10,137 bases of DNA from Erginobacter sp964465735 (GTDB lineage: Bacteria; Auribacterota; Erginobacteria; Erginobacterales; Erginobacteraceae): assembly GCA_964465735.1 (NCBI GenBank), contig CAYXKT010000100.1, forward strand, positions 1 through 10,137, written 5' to 3'. The notes beneath the pieces are model-generated. The model saw nothing but the letters and a program-made list of their open reading frames with translations, ran no database searches and was not told the DNA's origin. Both the position numbers and the translations under genes were made by a program. Shown here piece by piece: positions 1-6,506 of this stretch (positions within the stretch are counted from its first letter, which is position 1; every line of letters begins with the position of its first letter).

Positions 1-51
1 GGACGCAAAAGATTGGTGCAGTTCGCCGCATAGAATCGCTCAATTTAGGTT
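1..51. repeat. Right arm of dispersed palindromic element
   Basis: These 51 bases are identical to 4885-4935, which is the right arm of the palindromic element at 4771-4935. Identity stops exactly after base 51, the same outer boundary as the internal copy. The left part of this copy would lie before the window. Two copies about 4.9 kb apart in non-coding DNA suggest a multi-copy element. Confidence 0.8.
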
Positions 52-97
52 CAACTGAATTCCGCGGCATCGAAACAACGGCTATAACCTAAATCCT

Positions 98-317
98 GAT
101 TAATCGTAACACTTTAGCCTTCTAAAAACTTTATTGATTGTCATTGCGATCCGGCTTTAGACGGAAGACAGATAGGCAATCTCAACCTGGAGATTGCTGT
201 CGCGTTTCATTTTCAATGAGACGCGACAATTGCTTCGTCGCCTTCGGCTCCCCGCAATGACAATTGCCGGCTTATAAAGGTAGAGACTTTTATCGAGCTA
301 AAGCCTTACGATTAAAC
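98..317. mobile_element. MITE-like palindromic element, apparently nested
   Basis: The ends 98-117 and 298-317 form an inverted repeat, matching at 17 of 20 positions. The left end contains the 16-mer gtaacactttagcctt (106-121), found again at 10042-10057 with a different interior, so this end belongs to a repeat family. Inside lies a separate inverted-repeat unit (137-264), which suggests one element inserted into another. No transposase is present. Being a mobile element is inferred from structure and recurrence only. Confidence 0.6.
137..264. repeat. Inner inverted-repeat unit of the gtcattgcga...gcaatgac type
   Basis: The ends attgtcattgcg (137-148) and cgcaatgacaat (253-264) are perfect 12 bp inverted repeats. 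Inside are an 8 bp stem with a 6-base loop (176-197) and a 14-on-14 stem with one mismatch and a 3-base loop (198-228). The right side, 229-261, recurs in slightly shorter form at 2796-2826. From memory, repeats with these ends and an internal gattgcttcgtc stretch occur between genes in many unrelated bacteria. Confidence 0.65.
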
Positions 318-369
318 AAATATTGCGCGAAATCAGTATTTGACGGGGTAACCCCCAAGATGCCGGCCG

Positions 370-388
370 AGGTAGCGCTTTCCTACCT
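370..388. terminator. Weak hairpin just after the kinase gene
   Basis: The arms aggtag and ctacct form a 6 bp stem around a 7-base loop, immediately downstream of the kinase stop codon on the minus strand. No T-run follows, so it does not meet the usual intrinsic terminator pattern. It may only mark the transcript end or be chance. Confidence 0.2.
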
Positions 389-392
389 GTGG

Positions 393-2435
393 TTATTGGC
401 TTTTCGATGAACCCCGCCGGGGAAGAAGTCGGATGAGCAGAGCACGAAGCCGAACCAGGGAGTAGGGCTTCTGGAGGATCCCGACCAGATTCCGACCAGC
501 AAAACGCTCGGCGAGGTCGGCCTCACTGTGGCCGCTGACGATTACCACCCGGGCCGCGGGATCAATCCGGTGGATCTTATCCAGCGCCTCCCCGCCGTCA
601 AGACGGGGCATCGTCAGATCGAGGAGGACCAGGTTGATCTTTTCGCGATATTTCCGGAAGAGGTCAACCGCCTCCACTCCATCGGCGGCGACCATAACCT
701 TTAACCCCAGGCGCTTGAGCATCTGCTCCCCCAGAATCCGCAGAGTCTCCTCGTCCTCGGCCAGCAGAACCGTCCCCTCTCCTTGCCAGTCAATCCCCCC
801 GGCGGCATCCGTTGCCTGGGAGGCGACGGCGCGGGGGTCGGCTTCGGAACTCTGGGCGGGGAAGAGTACTCGGAAGGTCGTCCCCTTCCCCGGTTCACTC
901 TCGATCTTAAGCGCTCCGTTATGTCCGCGGACGATGCCCAACACGGCGGCCAGGCCCAGACCCCGCCCGGTGAACTTGGTCGAGTAAAAGGGCTCGAAAA
1001 GTCTCCGGCGGGTATCTTCCTCCATCCCGGTCCCGGTATCGACCACCTCGAAAAAGACATAGAGCTCCGGTTCCAGGCCCTCAGGGAACTCGGTCTGCTT
1101 CAGTTCCTCATCTCCACAAAAAACGGCCCCGGTGGAGACCGTGATATAACCGCTCTTCTCCTCGAGCGCCTCGGAGGCGTTGATCAGTAAGTTCATCACC
1201 ACCTGCCGGATCTGGGAGGGGTCGGCCTCAATCAGGGGGAGGCCATCTTCAAGCTGGAGTTTAAGAACCGCCTTCTTGGAGATCGAGGCCTGCAGCAGGT
1301 GGGTGATATCCTCGACCAGATTCTTCAGGTCAACCGGTCGGCGGCTGAAGGAGGATTTCCCGGTATAAGCAAACATCTGCCGACAGAGGTCAGCGGCCTC
1401 ACGGACGGCCCGGATAATCTGCGCCAGGTTATCCCGGGCCGGGGAATAATCTCCAACCGCCTCCAAGGCCAGCTCAGCGTTACCCAGAACCACCATCAAA
1501 ATATTGTTAAAGTCGTGGGCAATCCCCCCGGCCAGCACCCCCAGGCTTTCCAGCTTCTGAGCCTGCTGTATTTGACGCTCCAGCGCCCGCCGTTCGGATT
1601 CCGCCTTCTTGCGGTCGGTGATGTCGATCGCCAGCTCAAAGCGGACAGCCCGGCCGTCGGGCCACCGGATCACTCGGTCAATGATCTGGTAATCGCGACC
1701 AACCTGAGGGTTGTGGTACTCCCAGTAATAGGGCGAGCCGGCCAACCTTTGGATAATCTCATTAGTGCAGAACTCACAGGGCCGATCGCGGCCCTGCAAT
1801 ACCCGGTAGCAAGTCTCCCCGATCAGCGGACGGCCAATTTTTGACTCAGTCGCCCGATTGGCGAAAAGAATCTCATAGTTATCCATATCGGCCACGTAAA
1901 TCGCCTGGTCGATACTGTTGAAGATCGAGAGAAGTTGGTCGTGTTCCTCCTGGAAATCCTCTTCCGCCCGGACCCGGGCGGTGATATCGCGGACGAACTC
2001 GACCGCCCCGGTGAGCTCCCCGGAAACCGGGTCTCGCATCGGGTAGCCGAAAAGCTCGATCCATTTCGCCGGGGATCCCGAACTGCCGGGGACGACGTCC
2101 ACCTCGGTCCGGCCGGATTCAAAACAGCGGAGGACCGGGCAGGGGGAGCAGGGAACCTTCCGGTTCTGATAAACCTGGTAGCACTTCTTGCCTTCCAGGG
2201 GGAGGTTGTCCTGGTACCACCTTTCCATCACTGGATTAACGTGGCGGACAGTCAGGTCGGGAGTAAGGATCGAGATCCCATCCTGGATTGTGTCAAGAAC
2301 ATCATCGATCAACTTCCGGTCCTTGCCCCGGGCGGAATCAAGTTCCCGCTTCAGGCGTCCATACTCCTCGAAAAGTTCTTCCCGGGACGGGATATCTCTC
2401 TCGGGGATCACGGGATTGTTTTTTTCAGCGGGCAT
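393..2435 (-). CDS. PAS-PAS hybrid sensor histidine kinase with C-terminal receiver
   Basis: A 680-residue signalling protein. In order: a short helical N-terminus; PAS 1 (about 42-155); PAS 2 (about 166-275); a HisKA dimerisation helix with phospho-acceptor H307 in the block GGIAHDFNN; an HATPase domain with N-box asparagines near 415-419, DTGTGM (466-471) and GRGLGLAAVLG (490-500); and a receiver (about 554-672) with acidic pair E560/D561, phospho-acceptor D606 in LLDLTMP and K656. No membrane segment or signal peptide is seen, so it is probably cytosolic. The HAHDFNN-type H-box and terminal receiver fit the class that passes phosphate to a separate partner. Both PAS domains carry C-x10-C-x2-C at identical spacing (C85/C96/C99 and C209/C220/C223), which could bind metal or sense redox; this is inference. 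Neither ATG 2435 nor an in-frame GTG at 2450 has a clear ribosome site; ATG was preferred. No response-regulator gene is adjacent, so its target is unknown. Confidence 0.93.
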   Translation of the reverse strand: MPAEKNNPVIPERDIPSREELFEEYGRLKRELDSARGKDRKLIDDVLDTIQDGISILTPDLTVRHVNPVMERWYQDNLPLEGKKCYQVYQNRKVPCSPCPVLRCFESGRTEVDVVPGSSGSPAKWIELFGYPMRDPVSGELTGAVEFVRDITARVRAEEDFQEEHDQLLSIFNSIDQAIYVADMDNYEILFANRATESKIGRPLIGETCYRVLQGRDRPCEFCTNEIIQRLAGSPYYWEYHNPQVGRDYQIIDRVIRWPDGRAVRFELAIDITDRKKAESERRALERQIQQAQKLESLGVLAGGIAHDFNNILMVVLGNAELALEAVGDYSPARDNLAQIIRAVREAADLCRQMFAYTGKSSFSRRPVDLKNLVEDITHLLQASISKKAVLKLQLEDGLPLIEADPSQIRQVVMNLLINASEALEEKSGYITVSTGAVFCGDEELKQTEFPEGLEPELYVFFEVVDTGTGMEEDTRRRLFEPFYSTKFTGRGLGLAAVLGIVRGHNGALKIESEPGKGTTFRVLFPAQSSEADPRAVASQATDAAGGIDWQGEGTVLLAEDEETLRILGEQMLKRLGLKVMVAADGVEAVDLFRKYREKINLVLLDLTMPRLDGGEALDKIHRIDPAARVVIVSGHSEADLAERFAGRNLVGILQKPYSLVRLRALLIRLLPRRGSSKSQ

Positions 2436-2450
2436 TTTAATTGCAAGCAC

Positions 2451-2864
2451 ACCGGTTCATAAAAACGGTCTTATCTCGGAAACGGTGAGACCCCCGGAAG
2501 GCCAGACCCGGGTAGGGATAATACTCTTGCGGGGATTTGACCTGCGAGCAACGCAACGACCCGGGAGGCATAGCACCCGACCTGTCCGGGGCAATCTTGG
2601 CAATACCGGGATCTCATTTAGTCAGGCAGAAGGCCGAAGATTCAAATACTTGCCTGTCTATTCTGGTGACCAGGCCAAAGACTGAAGGTTGAAGTACCTG
2701 TCTGTTACTCAGGTAATCAGTGTCGGAAAGAAAACTCCACAAACCAGGTCATTGCCAGGAGGGACGAGAAAACAATCTGTTTGGTTTGGGATAAGATTGC
2801 TTCGTCACTCCGTTCCTCGCAATGACCGATTCCCTGCGATTTGAGATTTTCGTTCAGGCACTAA
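2451..2864. other. Spacer between kinase and pdaD
   Basis: Both flanking genes lie on the minus strand, so this spacer should hold the kinase promoter and the pdaD transcript end. Short open frames here lack ribosome sites and family features. The only structure I can support is the repeat remnant at 2796-2826. I found no convincing promoter, riboswitch or terminator. Confidence 0.5.
2796..2826. repeat. Solo arm of the gcaatgac-type repeat
   Basis: This stretch begins attgcttcgtc and ends cgcaatgac, exactly like 229-261, with a shorter and diverged middle (11 against 13 bases). It lacks the matching left arm seen at 137-148, so it looks like a half copy or decayed copy of that family. Confidence 0.6.
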
Positions 2865-3407
2865 TTACATTACGAATACTGCCGCGGCGATGGTGGTAGT
2901 CCAGAGACCTGCCCTGTCACCCTTGGCCCCCTGACAGATGGCGGAAGTGGTGATGATCTTGCCCGACGCCCGGTAGATCTGTTTCCGTTCGTCCCAGGCG
3001 ACCTCGGGGTCAAACTCGATCCCCAGGGTAGTGGCCAGCATCGTTGCCGCCAGGTCTTCGGCATATTCGCCGGATTTCTTTGCCGTCTCCCCAAAGGCGT
3101 GATGTTCCGAGAGATAACCGTAGCCCTTTTTCAGTGCCGGCTTGGCTACCCCGATCGCCGAGGTAAGCAGACGGTCCGGTTCGTTGGTGTCGTTACGAGC
3201 CAACACCACAAAGACAATCTGTCCCGGCTGCAGAAGTTTGCTTCCCTCCCGACTGGAAAGTTCCCGACAACCCGGGGGAAGAATACTGGAGATCTGGACC
3301 AGGTTGGACTTCTCGATCCCCCCCTTGCGCAGAGCCATCTCAAATGAGGCCAGCCGATCCTTGTGAACCCCAACCCCCTTAGTCAGAAAAAATTGTTTCG
3401 GAATCAT
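2865..3407 (-). CDS. pdaD: Pyruvoyl-dependent arginine decarboxylase
   Basis: A 180-residue protein that fits the PvlArgDC family in length and motifs. These enzymes are made as a proenzyme and cut themselves between two serines, leaving a pyruvoyl group at the start of the larger chain. The matching site is VQIS|SILPP, so S40/S41. The block GYGYLSEHHAFG (95-106) contains E101, probably the conserved catalytic acid. The reaction is L-arginine to agmatine plus CO2, in the cytosol. It is co-transcribed with the deoxyhypusine synthase-like gene upstream: that gene's stop and this ATG overlap as ATGA, and AGGAGG sits 7 bases before the start. Agmatinase nearby would consume the product. Histidine or aspartate decarboxylation by relatives is possible in principle, but this context favours arginine. 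Confidence 0.93.
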   Translation of the reverse strand: MIPKQFFLTKGVGVHKDRLASFEMALRKGGIEKSNLVQISSILPPGCRELSSREGSKLLQPGQIVFVVLARNDTNEPDRLLTSAIGVAKPALKKGYGYLSEHHAFGETAKKSGEYAEDLAATMLATTLGIEFDPEVAWDERKQIYRASGKIITTSAICQGAKGDRAGLWTTTIAAAVFVM

Positions 3408-4435
3408 CTCTCATCCTCCTGGAAGATATTGGCATAAGTCCGGGGGGTTCTCTCCTTCCACGTTCCCCGGTGATAAACATAACTGGCCAGAAGCGGGAAG
3501 GCGATGGTCGCTTCCCCATAGACCATCTGCTCATAGACATCGCTCACTTTGCCCCAGGAATGGGCTTCCTTCAGGGTGGATCCGGAGAGCGCACCGTCGC
3601 GTTCATCGGCCACGGTGAGCTGGATCGCGTAGCGGTGCATCGCAGCGTCCTCCTTGAGGATATCCGCCGCAACCACGATATCCTGGGCAAAGTTCTTCGG
3701 TACCCCGCCCCCGATCATCACCAACCCGGTCTCACCGGCGGCCACCTTGATCCGAGTCAGTTCTAGGAAATCGCGCGCACTGTCGATGGAGACTGTCGCC
3801 TCACCCCCCCGCTCATACTGGTGGGTGAGCAGGCCAAAACCAGCCGAACAGTCGGAGAAGGCGGGGACAAAGATCGGGACCGCGTTTTTATGGCACTCCC
3901 GGATCAGAGAATCCTCCCCCTTCCCCTCTCGAACCAGAAACTTTCCCATCTCCCGGATAAACTCTCGGGAGGAGTATGGTCTGGCGGGGAGGGAATCGGC
4001 GATGGCGGCGACGGTCTGATCACAGACCCGAAGTTCCTCCTCGTCGATAAAGGTGTCGTAGATCCGGTCGATCATATTCTTCCGCAACATCTCGTCGTCG
4101 ATAAACGGTGTACCCTGATAGTGCCGGAAACCCAAAGCTTCAAAGAAATCCTGGTCAACGATAATGGCCCCGGTGGAAACAATCGCGTCCACCATCCGGA
4201 AGCGGGCCAGATCGCGGACCACATCCTTGAGTCCGGCGGAAAAGAGCGATCCGGCCAGGCAAAGGATAATTGAACAGTCCTGATCAGCGATCATCCGCTC
4301 GTAGATCCGGCAGGCTGAAGCCAGGTTGCGGGCCTGAAAAGCCATCTTATCGTAGGCCTCGATAATCGGGGCCGAGTCAAAAGTGGTGATATCGATCTGG
4401 GACACTTCGGTCTGGAGAAGTTCGCGGCGGTTCAT
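3404..4435 (-). CDS. speY: Deoxyhypusine synthase-like protein, probable homospermidine synthase
   Basis: 343 residues across the whole deoxyhypusine synthase fold. Seen: STGA (87-90), the NAD-site block GGGVPKNF (242-249), and EAHSWGK ending in K296, which corresponds to the lysine that forms the enzyme-aminobutyl imine in the family. Bacteria lack hypusinated eIF5A, and characterised bacterial members (SpeY of cyanobacteria) make homospermidine from putrescine with NAD+. Gene context supports a polyamine role: pdaD follows with an ATGA overlap and speB is divergent. A good ribosome site (GAGGAG, 9 bases upstream) supports the ATG at 4435. The exact acceptor amine cannot be read from the sequence. 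An alternative is direct use of agmatine-derived groups, as has been proposed for some archaeal members. The family call is firm; the product and symbol are less so. Confidence 0.87.
   Translation of the reverse strand: MNRRELLQTEVSQIDITTFDSAPIIEAYDKMAFQARNLASACRIYERMIADQDCSIILCLAGSLFSAGLKDVVRDLARFRMVDAIVSTGAIIVDQDFFEALGFRHYQGTPFIDDEMLRKNMIDRIYDTFIDEEELRVCDQTVAAIADSLPARPYSSREFIREMGKFLVREGKGEDSLIRECHKNAVPIFVPAFSDCSAGFGLLTHQYERGGEATVSIDSARDFLELTRIKVAAGETGLVMIGGGVPKNFAQDIVVAADILKEDAAMHRYAIQLTVADERDGALSGSTLKEAHSWGKVSDVYEQMVYGEATIAFPLLASYVYHRGTWKERTPRTYANIFQEDER
3415..3420 (-). promoter_or_regulatory. Ribosome binding site of pdaD
   Basis: AGGAGG on the minus strand, 7 bases before the pdaD ATG, lies inside the last codons of the upstream gene. 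A near-ideal site within an ATGA-overlapping pair suggests coupled but also independently strong translation. Confidence 0.75.
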
Positions 4436-4444
4436 CGGTCTGAT

Positions 4445-4450
4445 CTCCTC
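4445..4450 (-). promoter_or_regulatory. Ribosome binding site of the speY-like gene
   Basis: GAGGAG on the minus strand, 9 bases before the ATG at 4435. It fixes that start for the deoxyhypusine synthase-like gene. Confidence 0.65.
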
Positions 4451-4546
4451 TGAAACACTATGCTCTCAGGTTAATTATTCGTGCCAGCTAAGCCGTCGCG
4501 ACAGCGTAAGCGGGAAATGGTCGCGCCGATCTCGGATTCGGGATTA

Positions 4547-4575
4547 ATCATATTAACAACCGGCCCGGCCGGCAA
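4547..4575 (-). promoter_or_regulatory. Candidate sigma70-type promoter for speY-pdaD
   Basis: On the minus strand TTGCCG (4570-4575) and TATGAT (4547-4552) are separated by 17 bases. They match the TTGACA/TATAAT consensus at 4 of 6 and 5 of 6 positions. Transcription would start near 4540, giving a leader of about 105 bases. No experimental support. Confidence 0.35.
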
Positions 4576-4770
4576 GAAGATTATTTTCCACCGACGCGAA
4601 AAATACTATTGCCTTTTCCGGCAAAATAGATATAAGGGTTCGATAGTAGGGTTCGCTTTCATATTGGGCGGGCAGACGATATCCGTTTAATCCGCATTAT
4701 GGTGGCCAGATCGGTAGTGGAGTGATAGTCAGGGGAAAGGGGCAAACACAATACTCCAATATATTCCTTT

Positions 4771-4935
4771 AACCTAAGTTGAGCGATTATTGCGGATGAA
4801 ATGTGCTAAGATTTTGCTGGCCGACGGGTTGCGAAAACCGCAGCCATATCCAGGAGATATGGCGAGGATTTTCAATATCCGTTCGGACGCAAAAGATTGG
4901 TGCAGTTCGCCGCATAGAATCGCTCAATTTAGGTT
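4771..4935. mobile_element. 165 bp fully palindromic MITE-like element
   Basis: The outer 18 bases (4771-4788 and 4918-4935) are inverted repeats with one mismatch. The centre is a perfect 8 bp stem, gccatatc/gatatggc, around cagga (4843-4863), whose midpoint 4853 is exactly the midpoint of the whole element. The intervening arms also match imperfectly (for example 4786-4830 against 4878-4920), so the full length folds as one hairpin. The right arm is repeated base-for-base at 1-51. No coding capacity. It lies in the divergent spacer between the speY-like gene and speB, where a transcribed copy would form a long RNA hairpin. A structured RNA is an alternative reading, but recurrence favours a mobile or REP-like repeat. 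Confidence 0.75.
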
Positions 4936-5041
4936 TAAGACTCCGGACCGCAGACTCCAATCAACCTGACTGAGCTTAGCCATTACTCCCCACACCAAAT
5001 GAAAGAGAACCAGTAGTGTTAACCACAGCCCAGGTATCACT

Positions 5042-5212
5042 ATGAATTCGGATTATCTCGAGTGGGAAGAGGGCGAGTCAGACTCCGCCTCCGGGCGCCG
5101 GGGCAAACCCCGGATCCGAAGCCGGGAGGAAAGCAGATCTCGGGGCCGGAAGGACCGCCACAGTCCACGCGAACGGATCAGAAGAATCAGAAAGACGCAG
5201 GAGAGGGATTAG
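5042..5212 (+). CDS. Small arginine-rich ORF upstream of agmatinase
   Basis: A 56-residue frame starting ATG and ending TAG, 11 bases before the speB ATG. The first 17 residues are acidic (MNSDYLEWEEGESDS...). The remainder is Arg/Ser/Glu-rich, with 15 arginines and 3 lysines overall. I do not recognise a family. It has no strong ribosome site (only a weak AGG upstream), and a purine-rich stretch near its end (AGGAGAGGG, 5199-5207) could serve speB. It might be a translated leader coupling into speB, a small nucleic-acid or polyamine-related protein, or a chance frame. Evidence is position and composition only. Confidence 0.35.
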   Translation: MNSDYLEWEEGESDSASGRRGKPRIRSREESRSRGRKDRHSPRERIRRIRKTQERD

Positions 5213-5223
5213 TCATCCCGGCG

Positions 5224-6123
5224 ATGGCTGATCAATTCCTGGACGACGGGAGCGAACCATCCCCGGCCGTAGTCAAAGATCGAGCGGCGGTCGTGATCAT
5301 CCCGGTCCCGATGGAGAAGACTGTCTCCTATCTCCCCGGGACCGCCCGGGGACCGGAACAGATCCTGAAAGCCTCCCGCCAGGTTGAACTCTACGACCCC
5401 GAACTGGGAATCTCACCTTACCGGGCCGGGATTCACACTCTGCCGCCGATCGACTGCCGGGGCGACTCCTCCTCCTGCCTGGAGAAAATTGAGCAAGCAG
5501 TGGCCGCTTTGGAAGGGCGAGCGGTCCCAATCTGCCTCGGGGGAGAACATACCCTGACCCTGGGGGCAATCCGGGGACTGAACAAAGCTGGCAACGAGTT
5601 CAGCGTTCTCCACCTCGACGCCCATAGCGACCTTCGAGAGAGTTACCAGCAGACTCCCCTCTCCCACGCCTCGGTAATGCGGAGGGTACACGAACTCGGC
5701 CTCCCCCTGGTCTCGGTCGGGATCCGTTCCCTGTCCCTCGAGGAAGCCGATTACCTCTCAACAGAGGAAATCCGGATATTCTCCGGTTGGGAGTTCTCCG
5801 CCGGCAATTACCCCTGGGCGGAGATCGCCGACGCCCTGAGCAAACGGGTATATATCACAATCGACCTCGACGTCTTCGATCCCTCCCAGGTCCCCGGGGT
5901 CGGCACCCCGGAACCGGGAGGACTTAGCTGGCAGCAGGCGATTTCTCTATTGCGCGCCCTGCGCGATGCCGGCAAGACCCTGGTCGGGGCGGACCTGGTT
6001 GAACTCTGCCCACAGTCCGAATCGATCATCTCCGAATTCTTCGCCGCCCGGCTGCTTTACAAGTTGATCGGGTACTTCTTCAGCAGCTCAACCCAACCGG
6101 GGCATTCATCGGGTCCGAGATAA
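5224..6123 (+). CDS. speB: Agmatinase (agmatine ureohydrolase)
   Basis: A 299-residue ureohydrolase. The binuclear manganese ligands are visible: H109 in GGEHT, D132/H134/D136 in DAHSD, and D214/D216 in TIDLDVFDP, followed by the family block VPGVGTPEPGG (223-233). SHAS (147-150) and VEL (259-261) are also conserved positions. Agmatinase would split agmatine to putrescine and urea; arginase and formiminoglutamase share the fold, but pdaD nearby makes agmatine the likely substrate. The frame is open back to a GTG at 5062, but those 54 extra residues are low-complexity and the usual family N-terminus fits ATG 5224. The purine-rich stretch upstream is about 17-20 bases away, longer than ideal, so coupling to the small ORF just upstream is possible. 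It faces away from the speY-pdaD pair. Confidence 0.93.
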   Translation: MADQFLDDGSEPSPAVVKDRAAVVIIPVPMEKTVSYLPGTARGPEQILKASRQVELYDPELGISPYRAGIHTLPPIDCRGDSSSCLEKIEQAVAALEGRAVPICLGGEHTLTLGAIRGLNKAGNEFSVLHLDAHSDLRESYQQTPLSHASVMRRVHELGLPLVSVGIRSLSLEEADYLSTEEIRIFSGWEFSAGNYPWAEIADALSKRVYITIDLDVFDPSQVPGVGTPEPGGLSWQQAISLLRALRDAGKTLVGADLVELCPQSESIISEFFAARLLYKLIGYFFSSSTQPGHSSGPR

Positions 6124-6506
6124 TCCGGTTTTTCAGAAACTCAGCCGGAGAGGAAGTGAAACCATAAACTTCCAACAAACCTGGCCCGGCTTCGCGGCTA
6201 TTCGTCTTCTCTTTTAGCCTGATGGTCAGCCGGCGAATGGTCTATCCTGCCGCCGGTGAGGATTTGGTCTCTCCGGTTCCGGGCAAGAAATCGGGATATG
6301 ATCTATTCTGGAAAAACTCTCCCCGATCGTGTATATTAAGGTCCTCGACAACGGGGGGGAGCTGACCCTGCGCTATCTGACCGAAGCTTAGCAAAGGCGT
6401 TTTACCGAAGACAAATTGGCACGATGGATACTGGAAGAATTCGACTGAATGAAAGATATCAATTGTGCCTGCCCCACCTACCGGATAGTTCGAGAATAGA
6501 ATACAT
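6124..6506 (+). other. Spacer between speB and the TrkA-C membrane protein
   Basis: No intact recognisable gene. The second half holds the amber-interrupted frame 6302-6448. The first half has the weak pairing ccgg...ccgg just after speB without a T-run, and an unsupported short frame near 6220-6370. No promoter for the downstream gene could be assigned with confidence. Confidence 0.45.
6302..6448 (+). pseudogene. Small ORF interrupted by an in-frame TAG
   Basis: The frame opens after a TGA at 6299-6301. A possible GTG start at 6329 gives YIKVLDNGGELTLRYLTEA up to TAG at 6389-6391. The same frame then continues with 18 codons of protein-like character (QRRFTEDKLARWILEEFD) to TGA at 6446-6448. 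Both halves look like one small globular or helical protein split by a single-base change (for example CAG to TAG). I do not recognise the family. Either it is decayed, or the second part is spurious. Amber recoding is a remote alternative with no tRNA support here. Confidence 0.3.

Noticed and set aside
1..317. CRISPR array
   Set aside because: The repeats are palindromic elements of different families, not regularly spaced short repeats with unique spacers.
1299..1844. Long plus-strand frame opposite the kinase gene
   Set aside because: Lies antisense to conserved kinase motifs. Its translation shows no domain and arises from GC-rich codon use.
2188..2685. Plus-strand frame running from the kinase 5' end into the spacer
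   Set aside because: No ribosome site, mostly antisense to the kinase, and no recognisable sequence.
4481..4690. 69-residue plus-strand frame from a GTG
   Set aside because: No ribosome site or recognisable family, uneven composition, and it overlaps the likely speY promoter. I treat it as chance.
5062..5223. 54-residue N-terminal extension of agmatinase from GTG 5062
   Set aside because: Low-complexity Pro/Gly/Arg sequence, unlike the family N-terminus. ATG 5224 gives the expected length.
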